A DNA stretch of 64,000 nucleotides from NCBI RefSeq assembly GCF_014518425.1, contig NZ_JACVCU010000001.1, positions 310,001 through 374,000 on the forward strand, given 5' to 3'. The notes under the pieces are model-generated. The model worked only from the letters and a program-made list of their open reading frames with translations. It ran no database searches and had not been told where the DNA came from. Made by a program: the position numbers and the translations under genes. This DNA is from Terrabacter sp. MAHUQ-38 (GTDB taxonomy: Bacteria; Actinomycetota; Actinomycetes; Actinomycetales; Dermatophilaceae). This document shows, piece by piece, positions 1-7,754 of this stretch (the first letter of the stretch is position 1; each line of letters opens with the position of its first letter).

Positions 1-1
1 A

Positions 2-1021
2 CCGGAGGCCACCGCCGGCCTGCGGCTGCGCCGGCCCCGCCCACCGCGCGACCACTTCCGCACCGGCGAGGACATTCGGGCCCCGGTCAAGCGCGCGGGC
101 ATCGTCGTCAACCCGACGAAGTTCGCCGACCTGCCCGACCTGCGTCAGCGAGTCACGTCGACGTGCCTCGCCAACGGCTGGGGCGAGCCGATGTTCTACG
201 AGACGACCGTCGAGGACCCCGGCCAGGGCCAGGCGGCGCAGGCGGTGCGCGACGGTGCCGACATCGTGTGCAGCCTCGGCGGCGACGGCACGGTGCGCAA
301 CGTCGCGAGCGCCCTCGTCGGCACCGAGACGCCCCTCGGCATCCTGCCCGCCGGCACGGGCAACCTGCTCGCCCGCAACCTCGACCTTCCCGTCGCGCTC
401 GAGACCGCCGTCACGGTCGCGCTGACGGGGCGCAACCGGCGCATCGACGTCGGCGAGCTCGTCGTGGGCGCTGCCCCGATGGACGACGCACCCGACGAGT
501 CCGGATCCCCGGAGACGCATTACTTCCTCGTCATGAGCGGCCTCGGGATGGACGCGCAGATCATGGCGGGCACCAACGAGAACCTCAAGGCGAAGGTCGG
601 TTGGCCGGCATACATGCTCTCGGGCCTGAAGCACCTCGTCTCGCCCGAGTTCCGCATCTCCGTCAAGGTCGACGACGAGCTCGAGTTCCGCCGGCGCGCG
701 CGGATGGTCATCATCGGCAACTGCGGCCGGCTGCTCGGCGGGCTGGTGCTGATGCCCAACGCCCGGGTCGACGACGGCCGGCTCGACGCGGTCATCGCCT
801 CACCCAAGGGTGTTGTCGGTTGGGTCCCGGTGGCGACGCGCGTCGCGACGCGGCAGCGCAAGGGGCACCCGACCCTCGACCACAAGGTGGTCCAGCAGGT
901 CCGCGTGCGCACCGACCGGCCGTTGCCCGTGCAGATCGACGGCGACGTCGTCGGCGAGGCCACGGAGGTCAGCGCGACCGTGCTCCCGGCCAGCCTGACG
1001 GTGCGGGTCAGCCAGACCTGA
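2..1021 (+). CDS. Diacylglycerol kinase family lipid kinase, 5'-truncated by the window edge
   Basis: The reading frame is open from base 2 with no convincing start, so the N-terminus lies outside the window; 339 residues are visible. The segment NPTKF opens the nucleotide-binding fold. The signature GGDGT sits at visible residues 93-97, followed by PAGTGNLLARNL, the ATP-binding and catalytic core of the DAGK/sphingosine kinase (DgkB/YegS) superfamily. The C-terminal half carries the family's beta-sandwich, including a PVQIDGD segment. Such enzymes phosphorylate diacylglycerol or related lipids at the inner membrane face; the exact lipid cannot be read from the sequence. The first ~30 visible residues are Arg/Pro-rich and may be a linker to an upstream domain. 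It converges on efeB with 24 bp between stops. Confidence 0.9.
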   Translation, partial: PEATAGLRLRRPRPPRDHFRTGEDIRAPVKRAGIVVNPTKFADLPDLRQRVTSTCLANGWGEPMFYETTVEDPGQGQAAQAVRDGADIVCSLGGDGTVRNVASALVGTETPLGILPAGTGNLLARNLDLPVALETAVTVALTGRNRRIDVGELVVGAAPMDDAPDESGSPETHYFLVMSGLGMDAQIMAGTNENLKAKVGWPAYMLSGLKHLVSPEFRISVKVDDELEFRRRARMVIIGNCGRLLGGLVLMPNARVDDGRLDAVIASPKGVVGWVPVATRVATRQRKGHPTLDHKVVQQVRVRTDRPLPVQIDGDVVGEATEVSATVLPASLTVRVSQT

Positions 1022-1044
1022 CCGACCTGACAGGGAGCTCAGGC

Positions 1045-1065
1045 GTCAGGCGAACAGCGCCTGAC
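1045..1065. terminator. Hairpin at the convergent gene junction
   Basis: A perfect 8-bp inverted repeat (GTCAGGCG at 1045-1052, CGCCTGAC at 1058-1065, 5-nt loop) covers the efeB stop codon, just after the end of the plus-strand lipid kinase. There is no T-tract. A bidirectional terminator role is inferred from position only. Confidence 0.35.
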
Positions 1066-2398
1066 CCCAGTGCTCCCCGTCGGCGAGGCCGGGCGGGCAC
1101 GCGAAGACGGCCGACCCGTTGTGCTCGATGTACTCGTTGAGCACGTCGGCCTTGGCGAGTGCCCGCTGCATCGGCACGAACTGCTTCTCGGGGTCACGCA
1201 TGTAGGCGAGGAAGAAGAGGCCCGCGTCGAGGTGGCCGACGCCGTCGGAGCCGTCCGTGAAGTTGTAGCCGCGGCGCAGGATGCGAACGCCGCCCAGCTG
1301 GCTCTCGTGGGCGAGCTTGACGTGCGCGTTGACGGGGATCGCGGGCTCGCCGTCGGGGCCCTTCTTCGTGAAGTCGAGCGGGTCGAACTCCTTGGCCCCG
1401 CCGAGCGGCGCGCCCTCCTTCTTGTCACGACCGATGATGTCCTCCTGCTCCTGCAGGGGGGTGCGGTCCCAGACCTCGATGTGCATCCGGATCCGGCGGG
1501 CGACGAGGTAGGAGCCGCCGGCCATCCACGCACTGTCGCCCTTCTCGTCGTCCGGCGCCACCCACACGTGCTGCGCGAGGCCCTCGGGCTCCTCGGCCTT
1601 GAGGTTGTTGGTGCCGTCCTTGAAGCCGAACATGTTGCGCGGCGTGGCCTGCGCGGTCGAGGTCGACGAGGTGCGGCCGAAGCCGAGCTGCGACCAGCGC
1701 ACCGCCACGACACCGAAGCCGAGCCGCACGAGGTTGCGCACGGCGTGGACGGCGACCTGCGGGTCGTTGGCGCAGGCCTGGATGCAGAGGTCACCTCCCG
1801 AGCGCTTCGGGTCGAGCTGGTCGCCGAAGAACGCCGGGAGCTCGCGCAGGGCGTCTGGCTTCTTCGACGCGAGGCCGAAGCGGCCGTCGAAGAGCGAGGG
1901 CCCGTAGCCGATCGTGATCGTGAGGCCGGATGCCGGCAGGCCGTACGCCTCGCCGGTGTCCTCGGGTGCCCGGTTGGGCCCACCACCGACGAGCCCGCCG
2001 GGGGCGGCCTCGGCGCCGGCGGTCATGCGCTCGGCCGCACGCGTCCACGCCTTGAGGAGCTCGCGCAGCTGTGCGGCGTCCTTCGTCACCACGTCGAGGG
2101 CCACGAAGTGGAGGCGGTCCTGCGCGGGAGTGACGATGCCGGCCTGGTGGACGCCCCGGAACGGGATGGCAGCGTCGAGCGCGAGGGCGGGAGCAGCAGG
2201 GGCCGCCGCGGCACCCGAGGAGGCGTCCTCGCCACCCCGCGTGACGGCATACGTCCCCACTCCCCCGGCCACGAGACCGGCTACGGCTGCGGAGCCCGAG
2301 ACCCCGAGCAGCCGGCGGCGGCTGACGCCGTCAGGGGTCTCGTGGACGGGCCCGTTCAGCGGCTCGGGTACGCCGGGGTCGGAGGGGAAAGGACTCAC
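1046..2398 (-). CDS. efeB: EfeB, Tat-exported Dyp-type heme peroxidase (deferrochelatase)
   Basis: 450 residues from a GTG start that overlaps the efeO stop (GTGA). The N-terminus has a twin-arginine signal: SRRRLL followed by a hydrophobic Gly/Ala stretch, consistent with Tat export of a folded heme protein. The DyP motif GXXDG appears as GFKDG, with the catalytic Asp. The segment HIEVWDRT contains the expected proximal heme His. Length and architecture fit the EfeB branch (~420-450 aa). In the EfeUOB system EfeB works with EfeO to oxidise or deliver iron to the EfeU permease, and may remove iron from heme. It is the last gene of efeU-efeO-efeB, so it should share control with the iron box upstream of efeU. 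Confidence 0.96.
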   Translation of the reverse strand: MSPFPSDPGVPEPLNGPVHETPDGVSRRRLLGVSGSAAVAGLVAGGVGTYAVTRGGEDASSGAAAAPAAPALALDAAIPFRGVHQAGIVTPAQDRLHFVALDVVTKDAAQLRELLKAWTRAAERMTAGAEAAPGGLVGGGPNRAPEDTGEAYGLPASGLTITIGYGPSLFDGRFGLASKKPDALRELPAFFGDQLDPKRSGGDLCIQACANDPQVAVHAVRNLVRLGFGVVAVRWSQLGFGRTSSTSTAQATPRNMFGFKDGTNNLKAEEPEGLAQHVWVAPDDEKGDSAWMAGGSYLVARRIRMHIEVWDRTPLQEQEDIIGRDKKEGAPLGGAKEFDPLDFTKKGPDGEPAIPVNAHVKLAHESQLGGVRILRRGYNFTDGSDGVGHLDAGLFFLAYMRDPEKQFVPMQRALAKADVLNEYIEHNGSAVFACPPGLADGEHWGQALFA

Positions 2399-3546
2399 TT
2401 CGCCTCCACGACGCCGGGCACCTTCGAGACCTGCTCGGAGAGGGCGTCGAGCGCGACGGTGAGGGCCTTGATGTCGGCGTCGCTCAGGGCGGTGTAGCTC
2501 TTGTAGTCGGCGCCTGTCTTGTGCGAGCCGAGCAGGCCGGACAGTTCCTTGAAGCGCGCGTCGAGGGCCTTCTGCAGCTCGGGGGCCTTCGCGCTGATGA
2601 CCGGGCGCAGGACGGCGAGTGCCTGCCGGGAGCCCTCGAGGTTGCCGTCGAAGTCCCAGAGGTCCGTGTGCGAGTAGCGCTCCTCCTCGCCGGTGATCTT
2701 GCCGGTGGCGACCTCGTCGAGCAGGGCCTTGGCGCCGTTCGCGATCGTCAGCGCGGTCGGCTCGACCGTCTTGCTCTTCGCCGCGATCTCCTTGACGTCG
2801 GCGAGGAGCTGGTCGGCGATGGCGTTCGAGTCCTTCTTCAGGCCGGTGACCCACAGGTCCTTCTCGAGGCGGTGGTAGCCGGTGAACTTCATGCCCTCTT
2901 CGACGACGTCCTCGCGTCCGTCGATGCGCGGGTCGAGGTCACCGAAGCTCTCCGCCACGGGCTCGATGGCCTCCCACGGGTGCCGGGCCTGGGCGTAGAG
3001 CGACTTGGCCTTGGCGACGTCGCCCGCCTTCACCGCGGCGACGAACGCCTCGGTGCCCTCGACGAGCTCGTCGGTCTCCGACGCGACGAAGGCCTTGTAG
3101 TCGGCGATCGCCTTGGCGACCTTCTGGTCGGCGCTGCCGGCGACGGCCGTGCCAGTCACGGTGAAGGTGCCGCGGATGCCGTCGCCGACCATGCCGGGCT
3201 TGCACGCCGTCGAGAACGTCCCAGGCTCGGTGATCTCGACCTTGAGCTCGCGCTTGAGGCCGGGCGTGATGTTCTCGACCTCGGAGACGATGCGGTCGCC
3301 CTCGGCGTAGAGGTAGAACTCGTTGACCTTCGACCCGGCGTTGGTGACCTGGAAGGTCACGGTGCCCGCCTTGGCGGTCGTCGCGCTCAGCTGGCACGTC
3401 GTGTCGGTGGCGGTGACCGTGATGGGTCCGCCTGCAGCCGTCGACGATCCGGTCGGGTCGGCCTTGTCGGTGCAGGCGGCGAGGCCGAGGCCGGCGACGA
3501 GCGTGAGCGCGAGAGGCGTGGCGACACGCAGGACGGGGCGGGACAT
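2395..3546 (-). CDS. efeO: EfeO, iron-uptake lipoprotein with cupredoxin and M75-like domains
   Basis: 383 residues. The N-terminus is a lipoprotein signal with lipobox LAAC (Cys at about residue 25), so the protein is anchored outside the membrane. Residues ~40-130 form the EfeO cupredoxin-like domain. Residues ~150-383 form the M75 peptidase-like helical domain, with HPWEAIEP supplying the HxxE metal motif and the family segment AESFGDLDPRIDGRED. EfeO is the extracytoplasmic iron-binding subunit of the ferrous/ferric EfeUOB transporter. It lies 50 bp downstream of efeU and overlaps efeB by 4 bp, giving a translationally coupled operon. No key residue appears to be missing. Confidence 0.96.
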   Translation of the reverse strand: MSRPVLRVATPLALTLVAGLGLAACTDKADPTGSSTAAGGPITVTATDTTCQLSATTAKAGTVTFQVTNAGSKVNEFYLYAEGDRIVSEVENITPGLKRELKVEITEPGTFSTACKPGMVGDGIRGTFTVTGTAVAGSADQKVAKAIADYKAFVASETDELVEGTEAFVAAVKAGDVAKAKSLYAQARHPWEAIEPVAESFGDLDPRIDGREDVVEEGMKFTGYHRLEKDLWVTGLKKDSNAIADQLLADVKEIAAKSKTVEPTALTIANGAKALLDEVATGKITGEEERYSHTDLWDFDGNLEGSRQALAVLRPVISAKAPELQKALDARFKELSGLLGSHKTGADYKSYTALSDADIKALTVALDALSEQVSKVPGVVEAK

Positions 3547-3596
3547 GGTTCTCCTGTGGGTGCTTCGAACGGGCGTGTGGAGGTGGGGCGGGAGGG

Positions 3597-4457
3597 TCAG
3601 GCCGCGACGCTCGGGCGCCGGTCACCCGAGGTCGCCACGGCAGCCGGCGGCGCGGAGCGGGCGGGGCGCAGGAAGAGCGTCAGGACGATGCCGACGTAGA
3701 GGACCCACGCGATCGCCTGGAGCACGGTCGTGGCGGGCGTGAAGTTGAAGATGCCCTTGAGCAGCGTGGCGTACCAGCTGCCCGGGTCGATGGTGCTGCT
3801 GACGTCGAAGGCGAGGGTCGTCAGCCCCGGGACGAAACGGGCTTCCTGCAGGTCGTGGATGCCGTAGGCGAGGATGCCGGCGGCGACGAAGACGAGCAGG
3901 ACGCCGGTGTAGCGGAAGAACTTCGCGAGGTTGATCTGCACGGCGCCGCGGTAGATGAGCCAGCCGAGGACGACCGCGCCGCCGAGGCCGACCACCCAGC
4001 CGATGAGCGGCTGGTTGTTGCCCTGGCCGGCGGCCTCGGTCGTGGCGTAGAAGAAGATCGCGGTCTCGAGGCCCTCGCGGCCGACGCCGAGGAAGGCGAC
4101 GAGGGCGATCGCGAACGGGCCCATGTCGAGCGCCTTGTCGAGCTTGCCCTTGAGCTCCCCCGAGATGGTGCGCGCGGCCGACTTCATCCAGAAGACCATG
4201 AAGGTGACGAAGACGACCGCGATGATCGAGGCGCTGCCGCCGATGAGCTCCTGCGCCTCGAAGGTCAGCTGCTTCGTGCCGTAGGTGAGCAGGGCACCGA
4301 GGGCGACCGAGAGTGCCACGGCGACGCCGACACCGGTCCATACGTGGCGCAGCGCCCAGCGGCGGTCGGTCTTCACGAGGAAGGCGACGAGGATGACGAC
4401 CACGAGGGCGGCCTCGAGTCCCTCTCGGAGTCCGATGAGCGCGTTGCTCGCGAGCAC
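3597..4457 (-). CDS. efeU: EfeU, FTR1-family iron permease
   Basis: 286 residues from a GTG start. The two diagnostic REGLE motifs are present, at residues 11-15 in the first membrane helix and 127-131 in a middle helix. Their glutamates coordinate iron during transport. About seven hydrophobic helices span the protein, as expected for FTR1/EfeU. The C-terminal tail is short and Ala/Pro-rich. It is the first gene of efeUOB. The region upstream holds a strong IdeR/DtxR-type box at 4525-4543, so transcription should fall when intracellular iron is high. Confidence 0.96.
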   Translation of the reverse strand: MLASNALIGLREGLEAALVVVILVAFLVKTDRRWALRHVWTGVGVAVALSVALGALLTYGTKQLTFEAQELIGGSASIIAVVFVTFMVFWMKSAARTISGELKGKLDKALDMGPFAIALVAFLGVGREGLETAIFFYATTEAAGQGNNQPLIGWVVGLGGAVVLGWLIYRGAVQINLAKFFRYTGVLLVFVAAGILAYGIHDLQEARFVPGLTTLAFDVSSTIDPGSWYATLLKGIFNFTPATTVLQAIAWVLYVGIVLTLFLRPARSAPPAAVATSGDRRPSVAA

Positions 4458-4524
4458 TGGGGTGGCCCCTCTCAGGTAGCTCTCAGGAATTACGCCATGA
4501 CGGCGTGACGGAAATCAGGAAAGC

Positions 4525-4543
4525 ACAGGTAAGCCTTGCCTAA
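4525..4543. promoter_or_regulatory. IdeR/DtxR-type iron box upstream of efeU
   Basis: The 19-mer ACAGGTAAGCCTTGCCTAA matches most of the actinobacterial DtxR/IdeR consensus TTAGGTTAGGCTAACCTAA and has the imperfect dyad AGGTAAG/CTTGCCT around a central C. It lies 68 bp upstream of the efeU start, between efeU and the divergent DUF2461 gene. Iron repression of efeUOB is the natural inference. Confidence 0.8.
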
Positions 4544-4572
4544 CAACCTGGTCCCGATGTCAGAGTCGCCAC

Positions 4573-5232
4573 ATGAGCACTCCTGCGACGTCTCCGGTGG
4601 CCTTCTCCGGGTTTCCCCACGGGGCCCTCGACTTCTACGCCGGCCTCGAGGCCGACAACTCCAAGGCGTACTGGGCCGAGCACAAGCAGCAGTGGGAGCG
4701 CGACGTCCGCGAGCCGATGCTCGCGCTCGTCGACGCGCTCGAGGAAGAGTTCGGGGAGGCCAAGCTCTTCCGGCCCAACCGCGACGTCCGGTTCAGCGCC
4801 GACAAGTCGCCGTACAAGACGCACCTCGGCGCGTTCGCGGCCACGCACCCAGGGTGTGGCTACTACGTCGAGATCAGCGCGACGGGCCTCAAGGCCGGCG
4901 GCGGCTTCCATGCCCATGCGACGACCCAGACCGCCCGACTGCGCGAGGCGGTGGTCTCCGAGTCGACCGGCCCCCAGCTCGAACAGCTCCTCGCAGCCGC
5001 GCGCGGCGCCGGCTTCGAGGTGCTCGGCGAGAAGGTGCGGACGACACCCCGCGGGTATGCCGCCGACCACCCGCGCATCGAGACGCTCCGGCACAAGGAG
5101 CTCATGCTCATCCACGACTTCGGCAGCCCGCGCTGGCTGGAGACGACGCAGGCTCTGGACCAGGTGCGCGGCGCCTGGCAGGCGCTGCGCCCGCTCAACG
5201 AGTGGTTCTCCGAGCACGTCGGCCCGGCCTGA
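4573..5232 (+). CDS. DUF2461 (TIGR02453-type) protein
   Basis: 219 residues. The protein matches the DUF2461 pattern along its whole length: an N-terminal FY..L..NNSKAYW-like segment (ALDFYAGLEADNSKAYWAEH), the central FRPNRDVRFSADKSPYKTHLGA block, then GYYVEIS and GGGFHAHA. Family function is unknown. It has no signal peptide or membrane helix, so it is probably cytoplasmic. It is divergent from efeU, and the iron box lies in the shared upstream region, closer to this start; whether the gene is iron-controlled cannot be told. The next gene begins 15 bp downstream. Confidence 0.88.
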   Translation: MSTPATSPVAFSGFPHGALDFYAGLEADNSKAYWAEHKQQWERDVREPMLALVDALEEEFGEAKLFRPNRDVRFSADKSPYKTHLGAFAATHPGCGYYVEISATGLKAGGGFHAHATTQTARLREAVVSESTGPQLEQLLAAARGAGFEVLGEKVRTTPRGYAADHPRIETLRHKELMLIHDFGSPRWLETTQALDQVRGAWQALRPLNEWFSEHVGPA

Positions 5233-5247
5233 CGGAGGGCGAAGCTC

Positions 5248-6420
5248 ATGCGGGTGCTGCGCGCGGGGCAGGTCTTCGACGGTGAGCGGTTCGTCGGTGC
5301 GGCCGACATCGCGATCGACGGCGGCACGGTCGTCGACGTGGGTCCGCCCCGAGAGTACGCGAGCGAGGTGTCCGTCGAGGATCTCGTCGACGTGACGGTG
5401 CTGCCCGGGCTGGTCGACGCGCACCAGCACCTGACGTGGGACTGCTCGACCGACCCGCTGGGCTGGCACCAGGAGAGCGACGACGAGGCGCTCCTCGAGC
5501 GTGGCCGGGCCAACGCGCGACAGGCCCTCGCCGCGGGAGTCACGACGGTGCGCGAGCTCGGTGGACGTGGCCTCGTCACGGTGTCGCTGCGCGACGAGCT
5601 CGCCCGCGACCCGTCGTCGGGGCCGACGCTCCTGGTCGCGGGACCTGCGCTGACGACACCGGGCGGGCACTGCTGGTTCCTCGGCGGCGAGTGCCCCGGC
5701 GAGTCCGCCCTGCGGGCGGCCGTCGAACGGCTGGCGGCCGCTGGGGTCGACGTCGTCAAGGTCATGGCCACAGGGGGCACCCTCACTCCCGGGTCGCTCC
5801 CGCACGAGTCGCAGTTCGGCGTCGCCGAGCTGCGTGCGGTCGTCGAGGCGGCTCACGCCGCAGGACTGCCCGTCGCTGCGCACGCCCATGGCACACGGGG
5901 TGTGGCCGACGCGGCCACCGCCGGCGTCGACACCATCGAGCACGTCAGCTTCATGACGGCCGACGGCGTAGCGCAGGATCCTGACCTCGTGGGCCGGCTG
6001 GTCGAGACCGGGATCCCCCTGTCGATCACGGGCGGCACCGTGCCGGGGCCGGTGCACCCGGCGATCGCGGCGCGGCTTCCGGCGTTGCAGGAACACTTTC
6101 GGGGACTCGTCGCGTCAGGAGCCAACTGCTTCTGCTCGACCGACGCCGGCATCGGCCCCGCGAAGCCGCATGACGTCATGGTGCACGGCGTGACCCAGCT
6201 GGTCAGCCTCATGGGCCTCCCACACGATCGCGCCGTGGCCATGAGCACGTCCCGCCCCGCCGCCGCGCTCGGCCTCAGCGACCAGGCCGGACGACTCGCC
6301 CGCGGGATGCCGGCCGACCTGCTCGTCGTCTCGGGACGCCTCGACGAGGACATCGAGGCGATCCTGCGGCCCGAGCGCGTGCTGCATGCAGGGGTCGTCG
6401 TGCGCGGCCCCGGGCAGTAG
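5248..6420 (+). CDS. Metal-dependent amidohydrolase (imidazolonepropionase/prolidase-like)
   Basis: 390 residues with the amidohydrolase-superfamily layout. An N-terminal beta-strand domain (VFDGERFVGAADIAIDGGTVVDVG) is followed by the metal-binding HxH in DAHQHLTW, a lysine in the VVKVMATGG segment that could be carbamylated, His in AHAHGTRGV, His in IEHVSFM and the catalytic Asp in STDAGI. The closing segment MPADLLVVSGRLDEDI is typical of the family. This branch usually hydrolyses cyclic amides or dipeptide-like substrates, but the substrate is not readable here. It lies between the DUF2461 gene and an FAD monooxygenase with short gaps, so co-transcription is plausible. Confidence 0.85.
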   Translation: MRVLRAGQVFDGERFVGAADIAIDGGTVVDVGPPREYASEVSVEDLVDVTVLPGLVDAHQHLTWDCSTDPLGWHQESDDEALLERGRANARQALAAGVTTVRELGGRGLVTVSLRDELARDPSSGPTLLVAGPALTTPGGHCWFLGGECPGESALRAAVERLAAAGVDVVKVMATGGTLTPGSLPHESQFGVAELRAVVEAAHAAGLPVAAHAHGTRGVADAATAGVDTIEHVSFMTADGVAQDPDLVGRLVETGIPLSITGGTVPGPVHPAIAARLPALQEHFRGLVASGANCFCSTDAGIGPAKPHDVMVHGVTQLVSLMGLPHDRAVAMSTSRPAAALGLSDQAGRLARGMPADLLVVSGRLDEDIEAILRPERVLHAGVVVRGPGQ

Positions 6421-6429
6421 GTTCACGGG

Positions 6430-7608
6430 GTGAGCCGCCCCAACGCCGTCGTCGATGCCCACATCATCGGAGCCGGCCCTGCCGGTCTCGCGACCGCGGC
6501 GGCGATGCGCCGACGCGGGCTGCGGTCCGTCGTGCTGGAGCGCGCCGACTCCGTCGGCAGCTCGTGGCGCGGGCACTACGACCGGCTGCACCTCCACACG
6601 CCGCGTGAGCTGTCGGGCCTCCCAGGCCTGCCCATCCCGAAGGAGATGGGCCGCTGGGTCGCCCGCGACGACGTCGTGCGCTACCTCGAGCTGTATGCAG
6701 CCCACCACGACCTCGACGTCCGGCTCGGCACCGAGGTGAGCCGGCTGGACCGGTCCACCGACGGCCGGTCGTGGGCACTGACTCTCGCCGACGGCACGAC
6801 GCCGACCGCGCCGTACGCCGTCGTGGCCACCGGTTTCAACCACACGCCGCGTGAGCCGGACGTGCCTGGCCTGCAGGGCTTCTCGGGCGAGGTGGTGCAC
6901 GCGCGCCACTACCGCAACGGGGCGGCACACGCCGGGAGGGACGTCCTGGTCGTCGGCACGGGCAACACCGGCGCCGAGCTCGCCGTCGACCTCGTCGAGC
7001 ACGGGGCGAAGCGGGTGCGTCTTTCGGTGCGGACCGTTCCACACATCCTGCGGCGCAACCGGGGTCCGATCGCCGCGCAGTACACCGGCATCGCCGTGCG
7101 TCGCCTGCCCGCCTCCCTCGTCGACCGGGTCGCACCGTTCGTCGAGCGGCTCCAGACGCCGGACCTCAGCGACCACGGTCTGCCGCGCCCCGACACCGGT
7201 CTGCTGACCCGGGTCGAGCGCGACAACGCCATCCCGGTGCAGGACGTCGGCATCATCGACGCCATCAGGTCCGGTGCCGTCGAGCCCGTCGCGGCTCTCG
7301 CCGGGGTCGACGGTGACACCGTCGTGCTCGGCGACGGCTCTCGCATCCGACCCGACGTCCTCGTCCTCGCCACCGGCTACGAGCAGGGCCTCGAGCCGTT
7401 GCTCGGCCACCTCGGGGTCCTCGACGGCACCGGCCGCCCCGTCGAGCGTGGCGGCAGGACGGCCCGGGGCGCCACGGGCCTCTGGTACACCGGGTACACC
7501 AACCCGATCTCGGGGATGCTGCGCGAGATCTCCATCGACGCGCGGAAGATCGCGCTCGCCATGGCGCTGCGCAAGCGCCGGGAGATGAAGGCGCTCCGCT
7601 CGGCCTGA
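6430..7608 (+). CDS. FAD-dependent monooxygenase (CzcO / FMO-like)
   Basis: 392 residues from a GTG start. The FAD-binding Rossmann motif GAGPAGLATAA is near the N-terminus. A second dinucleotide (NADPH) motif VGTGNTGAELA lies mid-protein, and ATGYEQGLEPLL matches the ATGY-type C-terminal flavoprotein motif. The GLWYTGYTNPISGML region is typical of CzcO/YUCCA-like flavin monooxygenases. The enzyme probably oxygenates a small nucleophilic or carbonyl substrate; the natural substrate is not determinable. It begins 9 bp after the amidohydrolase. The gene before a new promoter region at 7689, it probably ends this unit. Confidence 0.88.
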   Translation: MSRPNAVVDAHIIGAGPAGLATAAAMRRRGLRSVVLERADSVGSSWRGHYDRLHLHTPRELSGLPGLPIPKEMGRWVARDDVVRYLELYAAHHDLDVRLGTEVSRLDRSTDGRSWALTLADGTTPTAPYAVVATGFNHTPREPDVPGLQGFSGEVVHARHYRNGAAHAGRDVLVVGTGNTGAELAVDLVEHGAKRVRLSVRTVPHILRRNRGPIAAQYTGIAVRRLPASLVDRVAPFVERLQTPDLSDHGLPRPDTGLLTRVERDNAIPVQDVGIIDAIRSGAVEPVAALAGVDGDTVVLGDGSRIRPDVLVLATGYEQGLEPLLGHLGVLDGTGRPVERGGRTARGATGLWYTGYTNPISGMLREISIDARKIALAMALRKRREMKALRSA

Positions 7609-7688
7609 TCCCCCTCACCCGCTCTCATCCTGCTCCGCCCAGCGGAGCACGGTGCGAGCGGACGTGTGATCCGGCATACGCCGAATTC

Positions 7689-7717
7689 TTGTCAGACAAG
7701 TTTGGGACTTGTACTAT
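7689..7717 (+). promoter_or_regulatory. Promoter of the galactarate/talarate dehydratase gene with overlapping FadR-type operator
   Basis: TTGTCA (7689-7694) and TACTAT (7712-7717) form a -35/-10 pair with a 17-bp spacer. The -35 hexamer is embedded in TTGTCAGACAA (7689-7699), an exact fit to the GntR/FadR-subfamily operator pattern TNGTNNNACNA. A FadR-type regulator is encoded two positions downstream at 9021, so repression by occlusion of the -35 is the inferred logic. The coding start is at 7755 with GAGGA at 7744-7748. Confidence 0.72.
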
Positions 7718-7754
7718 CAGTTGCGTCACTGTCGCCGCCCCCCGAGGACAAACC

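Noticed and set aside
1070-2497. Long plus-strand frame opposite efeB
   Set aside because: It is a high-GC antisense shadow, rich in Val/Gly/Glu/Arg without any domain, while the minus strand encodes a complete EfeB.
7689-7754. Longer N-terminus for the talarate dehydratase (start at 7689)
   Set aside because: These codons coincide with the -35/-10 promoter and operator, are not family-like, and a GAGGA site supports the start at 7755.
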